Source: Planctomycetota bacterium (lineage in GTDB: Bacteria; Planctomycetota; UBA1135; GCA-002748355). From it: 64,000 nt of DNA. The DNA lies in the NCBI GenBank assembly GCA_020638795.1, contig JACKHW010000007.1, forward strand, positions 124,001-188,000, read 5' to 3'. The notes under the pieces were generated by a model. It did not search any database. It was given only the letters and a program-made list of their open reading frames with translations, and had not been told where the DNA came from. Position numbers and translations under genes: made by a program. Shown here one piece after another: positions 31,880-40,894 of this stretch (within the stretch, counting starts at the first letter, position 1; each line of letters begins with the position of its first letter).

Positions 31880-33469
31880 ATGAGTCTCTCGGCCAAACAA
31901 CTGATCATCGCCTTCCTCGGCATCCTCTTCTTGGCATCCCTGGTGCTGGTGCAATACACCGAAGTCATGCGCCGCGAAGAAGAAGCCGGCCTGCGCGAAC
32001 ACAAGGTCGCCGTGCCGGAATCTTCGAAGCGTTGCTTCGAGTGTCACCGACAAACGAACCCGGGCATTGCCGAACACTGGCTGGGCTCGACGCACGCGCA
32101 GAAGGGCATCGGTTGCATCGAATGCCACGAGGCGCAGACGACGGATGCCGACGCGTTCTCGCACGAGGGCTACACCATCGCGACGATCGTTACGCCGCGC
32201 GATTGCTCCAAGTGTCACCCGAAGGAAGCGGATGAGTTCCAGAACAGCCACCACGCGATGGCCGGCAACATCCTCCACTCGCTCGACAACCTCCTGGCGG
32301 AGACCGTCGAAGGGTCACGCATTCCGTTCGATCCTCATTCGAAGACACCGGGCAGACCCGACATCGACGGCAAGGTCAACGGCATGGCGAGTGCGTTCAC
32401 GGGCTGCCAACAGTGTCACGGTAGCCTCGTCGGATTCGCCGGCCGGGATGGCAAGCCCGTCACGATGAAGGACCTCGAGCCGGATGCGGCTGGCAAGCCC
32501 ACCAATCTCGAGGCCGTCGCGCGAATCACGAAGAACGCGGACGGCAAACCGATCTTCTCTCCTGGCTCGTGGCCCAACACCGGGATCGGCCGCATCAACG
32601 TCGATGGCTCGCGCGGATCGTGCTCGGCCTGTCACTCGCGCCACGACTTCTCGCCGCGCCGCGCGCGTCAACCCGAGAACTGCGGCAAGTGCCACCTCGG
32701 CCCCGACCATCCGCAAAAGGAGATCTACGACGAATCGAAGCACGGGATCGCCTTCGCCGACCTCCGACACAAGATGAACCTCGACGCCAAGGACTGGGTT
32801 CTCGGCAAGGACTACTCGGCCGCGCCGACCTGTGCGACGTGTCACATGTCGGGCCATAGCAAGAACGAGGGCACGATCACACACGACCCGGGTCAGCGCA
32901 TCTCGTGGACCAATCGCCCACCGATCAGCCTCGCGATGGATACCGACATCAACGGCAAAGTCGTCACCGAGGCGGATCCGGCGAAGCGCAACGAACTCGT
33001 CAAGGACACGTGGCAGAACAAGCGCGATCGAATGACACAAGTCTGCTCGCACTGTCACACCAACGACTACATCTCGTCGTTCTACAAGCAGTACGACGAC
33101 TTCGTTCAGCTCTACAACGAGAAGTTCGCGAAGCCGGGCACGCTGATCATGAATGCGCTCAAGGCGAACGGCCTGATCACCAAGCCGAACTTCGACGAAG
33201 AGATCGAGTGGACGTGGTTCTACCTGTGGCACCACGAGGGCCGTCGCGCGCGCCACGGCGCCGCGATGATGGCTCCTGACTATGCCCATTGGCACGGCAT
33301 GTACGAAGTCGCCGAGCGCTTCTACATGGAACTGATTCCCCAAGCTCGAGAACACTGCGAACACGGCCGCCAGAACGGCAAGGCCAAGGAAGCCGACGAC
33401 GTGCTTGCCCTGATCGACAGCATCCTCGCTCGCCCGGAACACAAATGGTCCAAGGGAGAAGCAAAATGA
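31880..33469 (+). CDS. hao-like: Octaheme hydroxylamine oxidoreductase-like cytochrome c, 529 aa
   Basis: N-terminal membrane anchor (LIIAFLGILFLASLVLV), then eight CxxCH sites: CFECH, CIECH, CSKCH, CQQCH, CSACH, CGKCH, CATCH and CSHCH. The C-terminal block WHHEGRRARHGAAMMAPDY followed by AHWHG is characteristic of HAO-family proteins. A Tyr is present in APDY, near where oxidative HAOs carry the heme-crosslinking Tyr; whether it is that residue I cannot tell. In a nap operon a reductive role (nitrite to NO, hydroxylamine or ammonium) is more likely than hydroxylamine oxidation. Overlaps napA by 4 bp. Confidence 0.88.
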   Translation: MSLSAKQLIIAFLGILFLASLVLVQYTEVMRREEEAGLREHKVAVPESSKRCFECHRQTNPGIAEHWLGSTHAQKGIGCIECHEAQTTDADAFSHEGYTIATIVTPRDCSKCHPKEADEFQNSHHAMAGNILHSLDNLLAETVEGSRIPFDPHSKTPGRPDIDGKVNGMASAFTGCQQCHGSLVGFAGRDGKPVTMKDLEPDAAGKPTNLEAVARITKNADGKPIFSPGSWPNTGIGRINVDGSRGSCSACHSRHDFSPRRARQPENCGKCHLGPDHPQKEIYDESKHGIAFADLRHKMNLDAKDWVLGKDYSAAPTCATCHMSGHSKNEGTITHDPGQRISWTNRPPISLAMDTDINGKVVTEADPAKRNELVKDTWQNKRDRMTQVCSHCHTNDYISSFYKQYDDFVQLYNEKFAKPGTLIMNALKANGLITKPNFDEEIEWTWFYLWHHEGRRARHGAAMMAPDYAHWHGMYEVAERFYMELIPQAREHCEHGRQNGKAKEADDVLALIDSILARPEHKWSKGEAK

Positions 33470-35838
33470 AACGCCCGACTCGAAGGTCGTTCCTCCGCAC
33501 GGTTGCCGCGGCTCCGGCCGGGATCGCGGCGTTCACCGCACGTGACGTCCATGCAGCGACGAAGCTCCGCGATGCCATGGCGTGCACTGCAGCGGGCAAA
33601 GAGGTCACGTGGGACAAGGCGCCATGTCGTTATTGCGGCACGGGCTGCGGTGTCGAAGTCGGCGTCGCCGATGTCGACGGCAAGAAGCGCGTCGTCCAAG
33701 TACGCGGCGACCAGAAGAGCCCGGTCAATCAGGGTCTGCTTTGCGCAAAGGGCTACCACCTCCCAGGGTTCCTCTACGGCGAAGATCGCTTGCTGTATCC
33801 GCAGCGGCGCCACAAGGACGGCACGCTCGAGCGCATTTCGTGGGATGCGGCGATCGACTTGATCGCTTCGAAATACAAAGAAGCTCTCGAGAAGCACGGC
33901 CCAGAATCCGTCGGCGTGTACGGCTCGGGTCAGTGGACGATCTTCGATGGCTACGCCGCCCTCAAGTGGGTCAAAGGCGGCATGCGCAGCAACAACATCG
34001 ACCCCAATGCGCGCTTGTGCATGGCGTCGGCCGTCATGGGTTTCGTGACGACGTTCCAGAGCGACGAACCGATGGGTTGCTATGCCGATTTCGAGGCGGG
34101 CGACGACTTCGTCCTCTGGGGCAACAACATGGCCGAAATGCACCCGGTGCTGTTCAGCCGCATCTTGGAGAACAAGCGCAAGAACCCCGGCGTCCGCATC
34201 ATTGACCTGTCGACGCGGCGCACGCCAACGACCGAGTACGCGGACATGTACATCGAGTTCCAGCCTGGCTCGGACCTCGCGATCGCCAACGGCATTCTCA
34301 ACTTGCTCGTCAAGAACGAGAAGGTAGACCAACGCTTCGTGCGCGAGAATTGCGTGTTCAAGCGCGGTATCGAAGACCTCGAGAAGATCGGCTACGGGTG
34401 TTCGGCTGACCAATCGGAGAAGTACACGTTCACGGACTCCGTCACCGACTCGTCATACGAAGACTTCGTGGCGTTCGTCGCAGAGTACACACCCGAGAAG
34501 GTCGAGGAGATCTCCGGTGTTTCTCCAGAACAACTCAAGGCACTCGCGGAGGTGTATGGCGACCGCAATCGCGGCACCGTCAGCCTATGGTGCATGGGTG
34601 TCAACCAGCACACGCGCGGGACGTGGATGAACAATCTCCTCAACGACCTGCACCTCGTGACCGGCAAGATCGGTCGACCGGGCGCGAATCCGTTCAGCCT
34701 CACCGGTCAACCCTCCGCGTGCGGCACGGCACGCGAAGTCGGCACGCTCAGCAATCGTCTCCCGGCCGACATGGTCGTGATGAACGAAGCTCACCGCCGC
34801 AAGGCCGAGGAGATTTGGCATCTCGAGGCCGGAACGATCAACCCGAAGCCCGGTTATCACACCGTCGATATGTGGCGCGCATTCGCCCGTGGTGACGTCA
34901 AGTGCATGTGGGTCAACACGACCAACCCAATGGTCACGCTGCCCAATGTCGCTCGCGTCGACTACGAACCAGGGCAGGACGATCGCTTCCTCGTCGTGAG
35001 TGACATCTATCCGACACCGACGACCGACGTCGCCGATCTGATCCTCCCGTCCGCGGCGTGGGTCGAGGCCGAAGGCATGTTCGGCAACTCCGAACGCCGC
35101 ACCCAGCATTGGCACAAGATGGTCGACCCGCCGGGTGAGTCCAAAGAGGACGCGTGGCAGTTCGTCGAAGTCGCGAGGCGCATGGGCTATGCCCGGCTCT
35201 TCCCGTGGAGCGGCGACTGGCACAAGCCGATGTTCGAAGAGTACCGTTCGTTCACGCTCGGACTCGGCAAGGATCTTGCGTCCTACGAACAGCTCGAACA
35301 ATCGCGCGGCATGGTGTGGCCGGTTGTCGACGGCAAGGAAACGCTATACCGCTACGCCGCCGGCATCGACCCTTATGTCAAGAAGGACAAGGGCGTGCAC
35401 TTCTACAAGGCAAAGGCGTACGGCGAGAAGGCAGCAGTGTTCCTTCGCCCCTACCATCCGCCGGCGGAAGTGCCCGACGCGACCTACGACTTCTGGCTCT
35501 GCACAGGCCGCGTCCTCGAACATTGGCACACGGGTTCGATGACCCGGCGCGTCAAAGAACTGCACCAGGCCGTGCCGGAGGCCTACGTCGAACTCAATCC
35601 TGCGGACGCGATGCGCCTCGGCATCAAGAACGGCGAACGAGTCCGCCTCGTGAGTCGTCGTGGTTCGCTCGAACTACCATGCGTGGTCGACGGGCGCGGA
35701 CGACCGCCACGCGGATCGGTGTTCGTGCCGTTCTTCGACGAGTCGAAACTGATCAATCGGTTGACACTCGATGCCATGGACAACATCAGCAAGGAACCGG
35801 ATTACAAGAAGTGTGCGGTCCGCGTCGAGAGGATTTGA
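33466..35838 (+). CDS. napA: Periplasmic nitrate reductase catalytic subunit NapA, 790 aa
   Basis: Reduces nitrate to nitrite with a bis-MGD molybdenum cofactor. Twin-arginine signal (TRRSFLRTVAAAPAG) for folded export; [4Fe-4S] site CRYCGTGCGVEVGV (~residue 53) with the fourth Cys in LLCAKG; Mo-ligand Cys in DPNARLCMAS (~184). Length equals known NapA (790-830). The start at ATG 33466 overlaps the HAO-like stop and is preceded by AAGGGAGAA. Its partner for electron delivery is the tetraheme protein next downstream. No napD or napC is nearby. Confidence 0.94.
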   Translation: MKRPTRRSFLRTVAAAPAGIAAFTARDVHAATKLRDAMACTAAGKEVTWDKAPCRYCGTGCGVEVGVADVDGKKRVVQVRGDQKSPVNQGLLCAKGYHLPGFLYGEDRLLYPQRRHKDGTLERISWDAAIDLIASKYKEALEKHGPESVGVYGSGQWTIFDGYAALKWVKGGMRSNNIDPNARLCMASAVMGFVTTFQSDEPMGCYADFEAGDDFVLWGNNMAEMHPVLFSRILENKRKNPGVRIIDLSTRRTPTTEYADMYIEFQPGSDLAIANGILNLLVKNEKVDQRFVRENCVFKRGIEDLEKIGYGCSADQSEKYTFTDSVTDSSYEDFVAFVAEYTPEKVEEISGVSPEQLKALAEVYGDRNRGTVSLWCMGVNQHTRGTWMNNLLNDLHLVTGKIGRPGANPFSLTGQPSACGTAREVGTLSNRLPADMVVMNEAHRRKAEEIWHLEAGTINPKPGYHTVDMWRAFARGDVKCMWVNTTNPMVTLPNVARVDYEPGQDDRFLVVSDIYPTPTTDVADLILPSAAWVEAEGMFGNSERRTQHWHKMVDPPGESKEDAWQFVEVARRMGYARLFPWSGDWHKPMFEEYRSFTLGLGKDLASYEQLEQSRGMVWPVVDGKETLYRYAAGIDPYVKKDKGVHFYKAKAYGEKAAVFLRPYHPPAEVPDATYDFWLCTGRVLEHWHTGSMTRRVKELHQAVPEAYVELNPADAMRLGIKNGERVRLVSRRGSLELPCVVDGRGRPPRGSVFVPFFDESKLINRLTLDAMDNISKEPDYKKCAVRVERI

Positions 35839-35840
35839 CC

Positions 35841-36425
35841 ATGGCCTTCATGCGCCACGTCGCCGTGATCGCCTTCTTGGCAGCGTGCATCGCGTCGACG
35901 TCTTGTAGCAAGAACGACGAAGTCGAGCGTGGCTCTCCACCCGATCCCGCCGTGCTCGCGCAGTCGAAGACACCGGCAGTCGAACGTGCGCTGCGGCGCG
36001 CCTATAACGGCGCGCCGCCGACCATCCCCCACGCTCCGTTCGGCATCGCGTGCACGTCGTGCCACAACCGGATCGGCATGGAAGTGCCCAACGTAGGGTT
36101 CGCTCCGCCCATGCCCCACGAGGAGACGAGCGGTCTCGCAGCGATCTCACGTTGCAATCAGTGCCACGTTTACAAGACGAGTGACGCGGTGTTCCGCCCG
36201 TCGAGCTTCGTCGGCAGGCCGCAGGACCTTCGCAAGGGCACCAAGCAGCACGAGGGAGCCCCACCGGTGATCCCGCATCCGGTGTTCATGCGAGAGAACT
36301 GCCAGGCTTGCCACACAGGCAACGCGGCTCGCGAGGAAATACGCTGCACGCATCCCGAGCGAACTCGCTGTCTCCAGTGTCACCTGGAGATGACGAGTTC
36401 TGCGAGCACGTCGTTCAGGCGCTGA
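35841..36425 (+). CDS. napB-like: Tetraheme NapB-like cytochrome c lipoprotein, 194 aa
   Basis: Begins 2 bp after napA. Lipobox LAAC at ~residue 18 suggests an acylated protein. Four heme sites: CTSCH, CNQCH, CQACH and CLQCH. The second half (APPVIPH..., ENCQACH, HPERTRCLQCH) is the normal diheme NapB pattern. The first half (APPTIPHAPFGIACTSCH then CNQCH) looks like a second copy of it, so the protein may be an internally doubled NapB. It would carry electrons from the Rieske/cyt b side to NapA. Last gene of the operon. Confidence 0.82.
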   Translation: MAFMRHVAVIAFLAACIASTSCSKNDEVERGSPPDPAVLAQSKTPAVERALRRAYNGAPPTIPHAPFGIACTSCHNRIGMEVPNVGFAPPMPHEETSGLAAISRCNQCHVYKTSDAVFRPSSFVGRPQDLRKGTKQHEGAPPVIPHPVFMRENCQACHTGNAAREEIRCTHPERTRCLQCHLEMTSSASTSFRR

Positions 36426-36633
36426 TTCTCGATTTCCTGCCACGCGATACCGATTCAGCGCGATTCGCTGATGGCTCGAAAGGACGGCAACTTCGTCGCC
36501 GCCCCACTCCGTGGCGCGGCGCGAGTCTTCGCACCGTTTTGCCTTCCGCATTCAAGAACGCACCCCGCCGCGTCGATAGCGCGATCGGACGACTGTCGAG
36601 ATTTCGCACAGGTTCCAGGGGGAGAACGAAGCG

Positions 36634-39150
36634 ATGCAAACGAGAGCGGGACCGTCACGAGCCGCCACCGAGGTCACGGCGACACTCAGACCACCGGGCG
36701 ATGCGCTGTGCATCGGTGAGCGCCCGGGCGAGAGCGGCACGGCACTCATCTTCGCGATCATTCTGACGGTCTCCGTCGGCGCGCTCGTCATGGCGCATAT
36801 GGGCGAAGTCAACTCGGAGCGTCGCAAGATCGACAGCATCATGCATCGCCAACGCGCAACCGAGCGCGCGGTCGGCGAGCTCGAGCGTGCGCGCAACATC
36901 GTCAACGCGGCGCCGTACATCAACGGCAAGAACACCGCGCTCTGGGCCGCAATCCACAGCGATCCGCCGTACGTGCCCGGCACCGAAGTGCGTGTCGAGC
37001 GCGTGGGCCCGACCGAGAGCGAGTGGCACGTGCTGCGGGCGACCGGGAGCTTCCAGAACATCTCGAAGCTCGCACAGGTCTTCGTGCGTCAGCGCTCACC
37101 GATCACGAGCTTCAACCTGTTCGTCGCCGATCACCCGGTCGGTGTATCGGGCACGCCCACCGGCCAGATCCACACCAACAAGGAGCTCGAGTTCATGTTC
37201 CCGTACGGGACCTACAAAGACTCGGTTTCCGCGTGTGACGGCTACAAGTTCAGCGCCGATGCGACGCCCGACAACACACGATTGTGGGGTCCGTCCAACC
37301 CCGCGGCCGCGCCGATGCACAACGTGTTGTCGAGTATCTCGTTCTCGAGCATCGCGACCAGCGCTTCGACCCTCTGCGTGACCGATGACCTGCTGGCCGA
37401 GGTCGCCTTCCAAGGTCCGCAGACGCAGGTGGATCTCTACACGCCCGAGACGCGCACTCTCGTTCCGCGGACCGGCTACCGGCGCGTCTTCACCGGGTTC
37501 ACCGACGAGACGGCGCGTCGCAAGGTCATGGACTACGTCGACGTGCCGTATCGCATCAAGGTGCCGCAATACACCGAAGTGACCGAGCACGTCACGATCC
37601 AGTCGCCGGTCTACACCTGGCATACGGTGACCACCGCGCGTCGCGAGCCCATCTACGTCGATCAGATGGAGCACTACTACGAGAACGAGGAGGTCTGGGG
37701 GACCAAACTCGTCGCCCGCACGACCTACGAATCCGACTACGTCACGGGGACCGGCGGGATGCAGGCGTTGCAGGCTGTGAAGGACCTCTACGAACAGGCC
37801 AAGGGCCTCGCGAGCGCGGCAGCGACCGTGGACAGCATCGAGGGCAGCATCGCTGTGGCAGGAGCGGTCAACATCGAGATCGACCTACAAAAGGAACTTG
37901 ACGACCTCGACTACGTGATCGGTCGCCTCGCGCGCCATCCAACGGACTACGACGGCGCCGAGGCCAAGCTTCAGGATTCGTTGGATCGGCGTACCGATCA
38001 CGACTGGATCGGTTGGGCCGGTCCGGTCCTGACCGTCGCGATCAACGACTTCTACGCCAAACTCGCGCAGGCGAAGGAGCTGGTTCTGGCCGAGAAGACC
38101 GGCGGAGCCAAGGCCGACTACGGCGACTTGAGCCAGATCGACCTCGAGCTTCTCGCCTCGATCAAGGCGTCGGGATCACAGTACGGCAACACGGGTCAGT
38201 ACGAACTAAAAGCGATCCACGACTACGTCGAGATCCCGTACATCATGTCGTCCAAGCTCGTACGCAAGACGCGCCTCAAGCGCGTCAAGACCGGCGAGCA
38301 CCTCGTGACGTACACCGACAAGATTCGGCGCTTCAGCCACAACGAGACCAAGCACGTCCTCCGCAAGCGCCGCGTCTACAACGGCGACGCCTGGGAGATG
38401 CGCACGCGCCGCGTGCCGCGTGGTTACAAGGTCGTGACCGAGGTCGTACAGGTCCCGGTCTACACGACGACGCCCTACACGTATTACGAGGAAGTCATCG
38501 TGCCGCGTGCCCTGGCGCGCACCGAAGTCGTCGCGTCGCAAGGCGTGATCTACATCGAGAAGGAGATCGAGCGCCTCGGAGGCGACTTGGAGGGCCAACT
38601 GACCCTCGCAACGAACTCGCGCATGCAGATCACGAACAGCGTGCGCTACGTCGACAGCTCGAGTCGCACTCGCATGCTGAACGGCGACAACCCGGCGGAG
38701 AAGTACGAGAGCAATCCCGACTACAGCGGGAACTCGGTTCTCCTGTTGATCAGCCGCGGCGACGTCACGTACTCGAAGGATGTGCCACAGCGCTTCGAGA
38801 TCAACGGCACCCTCGTGTCGACGACCGGCAAAGTCGCGATGGAAGGCCTCGAGGTCTCGAGCGACGGCTCGGAGATCATGCTCTCGTCGGATGTCACCGC
38901 CAACCCGAGTGATTACGTCAAAGAGTCGCTCCGCCGCCTCGGCGGCGTCCTCGCCGCCAAGCGCCCGGTCGCCGCCTACGTCGACAGCACCAACACGATC
39001 GTCGCCGGCTTCCAGGAAGGCAGCGCCCTCATGGACGCGAACCTCCTCCCCGAAAACGGCGGCGTCGCCCTCCCACCGTGCACGCCACAGTTCGACCGCC
39101 CGACGTGGACCCTGTGCACGCTCGGCCGCAAGATCGACGTCTCGAACTGA
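36634..39150 (+). CDS. PilX/DUF4900-like pilus-associated protein, 838 aa
   Basis: Near the N terminus one hydrophobic helix follows a Gly (ESGTALIFAIILTVSVGALVM), the layout of minor pilins/PilX. The C-terminal ~150 residues have the DUF4900 outline, with a strand-rich part (QRFEINGTLVSTTGKV), LGGVLAAKRPVAAY and an ending of the LPENGGVALPP kind. The middle is unusual: long Tyr/Thr/Val-rich stretches (YTWHTVTTARREPIYVDQ, VVQVPVYTTTPYTYYEE) and a ~170-residue helical insert (370-540). ATG at 36634 has GGGGGAG upstream. No other pilus genes adjoin. Confidence 0.6.
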   Translation: MQTRAGPSRAATEVTATLRPPGDALCIGERPGESGTALIFAIILTVSVGALVMAHMGEVNSERRKIDSIMHRQRATERAVGELERARNIVNAAPYINGKNTALWAAIHSDPPYVPGTEVRVERVGPTESEWHVLRATGSFQNISKLAQVFVRQRSPITSFNLFVADHPVGVSGTPTGQIHTNKELEFMFPYGTYKDSVSACDGYKFSADATPDNTRLWGPSNPAAAPMHNVLSSISFSSIATSASTLCVTDDLLAEVAFQGPQTQVDLYTPETRTLVPRTGYRRVFTGFTDETARRKVMDYVDVPYRIKVPQYTEVTEHVTIQSPVYTWHTVTTARREPIYVDQMEHYYENEEVWGTKLVARTTYESDYVTGTGGMQALQAVKDLYEQAKGLASAAATVDSIEGSIAVAGAVNIEIDLQKELDDLDYVIGRLARHPTDYDGAEAKLQDSLDRRTDHDWIGWAGPVLTVAINDFYAKLAQAKELVLAEKTGGAKADYGDLSQIDLELLASIKASGSQYGNTGQYELKAIHDYVEIPYIMSSKLVRKTRLKRVKTGEHLVTYTDKIRRFSHNETKHVLRKRRVYNGDAWEMRTRRVPRGYKVVTEVVQVPVYTTTPYTYYEEVIVPRALARTEVVASQGVIYIEKEIERLGGDLEGQLTLATNSRMQITNSVRYVDSSSRTRMLNGDNPAEKYESNPDYSGNSVLLLISRGDVTYSKDVPQRFEINGTLVSTTGKVAMEGLEVSSDGSEIMLSSDVTANPSDYVKESLRRLGGVLAAKRPVAAYVDSTNTIVAGFQEGSALMDANLLPENGGVALPPCTPQFDRPTWTLCTLGRKIDVSN

Positions 39151-39171
39151 GCGGCAAGACCCGCGCGAATG

Positions 39172-39220
39172 GTGCCAGGGACGATTCACGCGCGAAAGTA
39201 GCGTGATTCGTCCCTGGCAC
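39172..39220. repeat. Long imperfect palindrome with adjoining direct copy
   Basis: Left arm 39172-39191 (GTGCCAGGGACGATTCACGC) and right arm 39201-39220 pair at 19 of 20 positions with a 9-base loop. The word GGCACGATTCACGCG then appears again at 39216-39230 in direct orientation. It follows the pilus-like gene and could act as a terminator, but has no T-run. REP-like palindrome is an equal possibility. Confidence 0.75.
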
Positions 39221-39245
39221 GATTCACGCGGTAGGTTGGCTCGCC

Positions 39246-40574
39246 ATGCCTACGAAATCGTGCTGGGTGGCTCGGGCTCTTGCCCTGGCCTGTCTTCTTT
39301 GTTCGCCGTTGGTTGCGCAGGCCTTTGCCGTGCCGGGTTTGTCCGTCTCGAGTTGGACGTTGCCTCGGCCGGCGAAGAACTGGACCGTGCCGGTCTTGTT
39401 CGATGGCGCGCTCGTTGCCTACGACGGGCAGGTGTTGCGACGTTTCCATCCGGGAACCAAGGTCGAAGGGTCGGCACTCGCGACCGTGTCGGCGCCCGTG
39501 TTCTCGAGCTTTCTCGCGCTCGGGCCCAGTGGGCGGCGGCTCTTCTTCGGGGAATCGTCGACCGGTGGCCTGTTCGTCTATGACGCGGACACCAAGACCG
39601 TGCGCCGGTTCTCGGCACTCGCGTTCAACTACCAAGTCGCGTTTCATCCACTCGAGGGCGAGCGCTTTCTCTACGTCAGCGGCGCGCCCTCGACGACTTC
39701 GACACAAGTCGTGCGCATCGACACGGTCCTCGGCACAAGGGTCCGAATCGCGGACGTGCCAGGCTCCTCGGGGCCGATCGCGTTCGATCGGTTCGGCAAC
39801 CTCTTCTATTCGGTGCCGGACTACAGCGGCCCCAAGAAGGGAAGCATTCTTCGCTGGTCGAGTGGACAGGTTCTCGCTGCGATCCACGGTGTGCCGCTCA
39901 CTCCGAAGGACGCGACTCAGTGGGCGAACGGGTTCGACACCGTCGGCGCGCTCGCGTTCGACCCCGAAGGAACGCTTCATGGCGTCGATGCGCTGTCGAG
40001 TCGGTTCGTCGAGTTCGGCGGTGGCGCCCTTGCAGCCCCCCTGTTGACACCGCAGTCGGGAGAGACGCTGACGCAATGCACACCGCTCGAAGCGGCGGCA
40101 GGTGCTTTCGAGCGCTTCGGCTCCGCAGGTGCCGGCTTTCGCATCCTCGGAACCGACTTCGCCACAGCCACGGATCGAGTGCACGAACTGACGCCGCGGC
40201 GCCCGCAGCTCAGGGCATCGGATATGCAGCCCCCGCCATCGGCCTCGCTCTCGTTCACGGCCACCGACCTCCCCGCGAGCGTTCCGTGCATCGTGCTCTT
40301 CGGGACCGGTCTCGTCCCCGAACGCCCCCTCGCCCCGCTCGGCGCACGCGGCCTCTGGTTTCCCCTCTTCGGGATCGTCCCGACCCTCGAAATCGTGAGC
40401 ACCGTGATGATGTCGGATTCGAGCGGCACGCTCACGTTGCAGGGCAACGCACCGAGTCGCAGCGGAAGTCGCTGGACGACGCAGGTTCTCGCCGGGCCGG
40501 TGCCGCAGCTCGTGGGCGGGGACGCGACCTCCCCGTGGATTACCTCGTTGCCGGTCTCGGTCTCGGTGCGCTGA
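39246..40574 (+). CDS. Exported β-propeller-like protein, 442 aa
   Basis: Signal peptide ALALACLLCSPLVAQAFA. Repeated strands of propeller type follow through ~residue 270: GRRLFFGESSTGGLFVYDAD, GERFLYVSG, GPIAFDRFGNLFYSVPD and VGALAFDPEGTLHGVD. The phrases IAFDRFGNLFY and LAFDPEGTLHG are typical NHL/SMP-30-like blades. The C-terminal ~130 residues form a separate β domain (VPCIVLFGTGL, WITSLPVSVSVR) of a kind common at the ends of exported planctomycete proteins. No catalytic residues assigned. Confidence 0.6.
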   Translation: MPTKSCWVARALALACLLCSPLVAQAFAVPGLSVSSWTLPRPAKNWTVPVLFDGALVAYDGQVLRRFHPGTKVEGSALATVSAPVFSSFLALGPSGRRLFFGESSTGGLFVYDADTKTVRRFSALAFNYQVAFHPLEGERFLYVSGAPSTTSTQVVRIDTVLGTRVRIADVPGSSGPIAFDRFGNLFYSVPDYSGPKKGSILRWSSGQVLAAIHGVPLTPKDATQWANGFDTVGALAFDPEGTLHGVDALSSRFVEFGGGALAAPLLTPQSGETLTQCTPLEAAAGAFERFGSAGAGFRILGTDFATATDRVHELTPRRPQLRASDMQPPPSASLSFTATDLPASVPCIVLFGTGLVPERPLAPLGARGLWFPLFGIVPTLEIVSTVMMSDSSGTLTLQGNAPSRSGSRWTTQVLAGPVPQLVGGDATSPWITSLPVSVSVR

Positions 40575-40666
40575 AGATCACAAGCAGCGACCACATCACG
40601 GACACTCGCGCACGACGCCGCGCAGCCAAACCGCGTCATCCGCTTCTCGGACGGCCCGACCAGAAG

Positions 40667-40741
40667 TGGTTACCCCGCCTGGACTCGAACCAGAACCAGC
40701 AGAACCAAAATCTGCTGTGCTGCCAATTACACCACGGGGTA
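40667..40741 (-). tRNA. tRNA-Gln (anticodon TTG), with encoded CCA
   Basis: On the minus strand: acceptor TACCCCG (40741-40735) pairs with CGGGGTA (40677-40671), followed by A and CCA (40669-40667). Anticodon arm GCAGA-TTTTGGT-TCTGC gives anticodon TTG. T arm CTGGTTCGAGTCCAG is perfect. Lies 38 bp downstream of the second tRNA-Gln gene and is probably co-transcribed with it. Confidence 0.95.
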
Positions 40742-40778
40742 CCGATGGGACGTGACCGAGCGCCAAACGCCGATCGAG

Positions 40779-40853
40779 TGGTTACCCCGCCTGGACTCGA
40801 ACCAGAACTAGCAGAACCAGAATCTGCTGTGCTACCAATTACACCACGGGGTA
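40779..40853 (-). tRNA. tRNA-Gln (anticodon CTG), with encoded CCA
   Basis: Almost identical to its neighbour. Acceptor TACCCCG (40853-40847), anticodon arm GCAGA-TTCTGGT-TCTGC with anticodon CTG, same T arm, and CCA at 40781-40779. The two genes cover both Gln codons and look like a local duplication in which the wobble base changed. Confidence 0.95.
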
Positions 40854-40894
40854 GAAGGCCGAGGATCCTATCGGCTGCGAGGAAGCGGTCAAGC

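Noticed and set aside
31880..33469. Calling the octaheme cytochrome a true hydroxylamine oxidoreductase
   Set aside because: Eight hemes and the C-terminal block fit the family, but the crosslinking Tyr cannot be confirmed by eye, and the nap context favours reduction.
40636..40860. Frames reading LDSNQNQQNQNLLCCQ
   Set aside because: Translation of the two tRNA-Gln genes, not protein coding.
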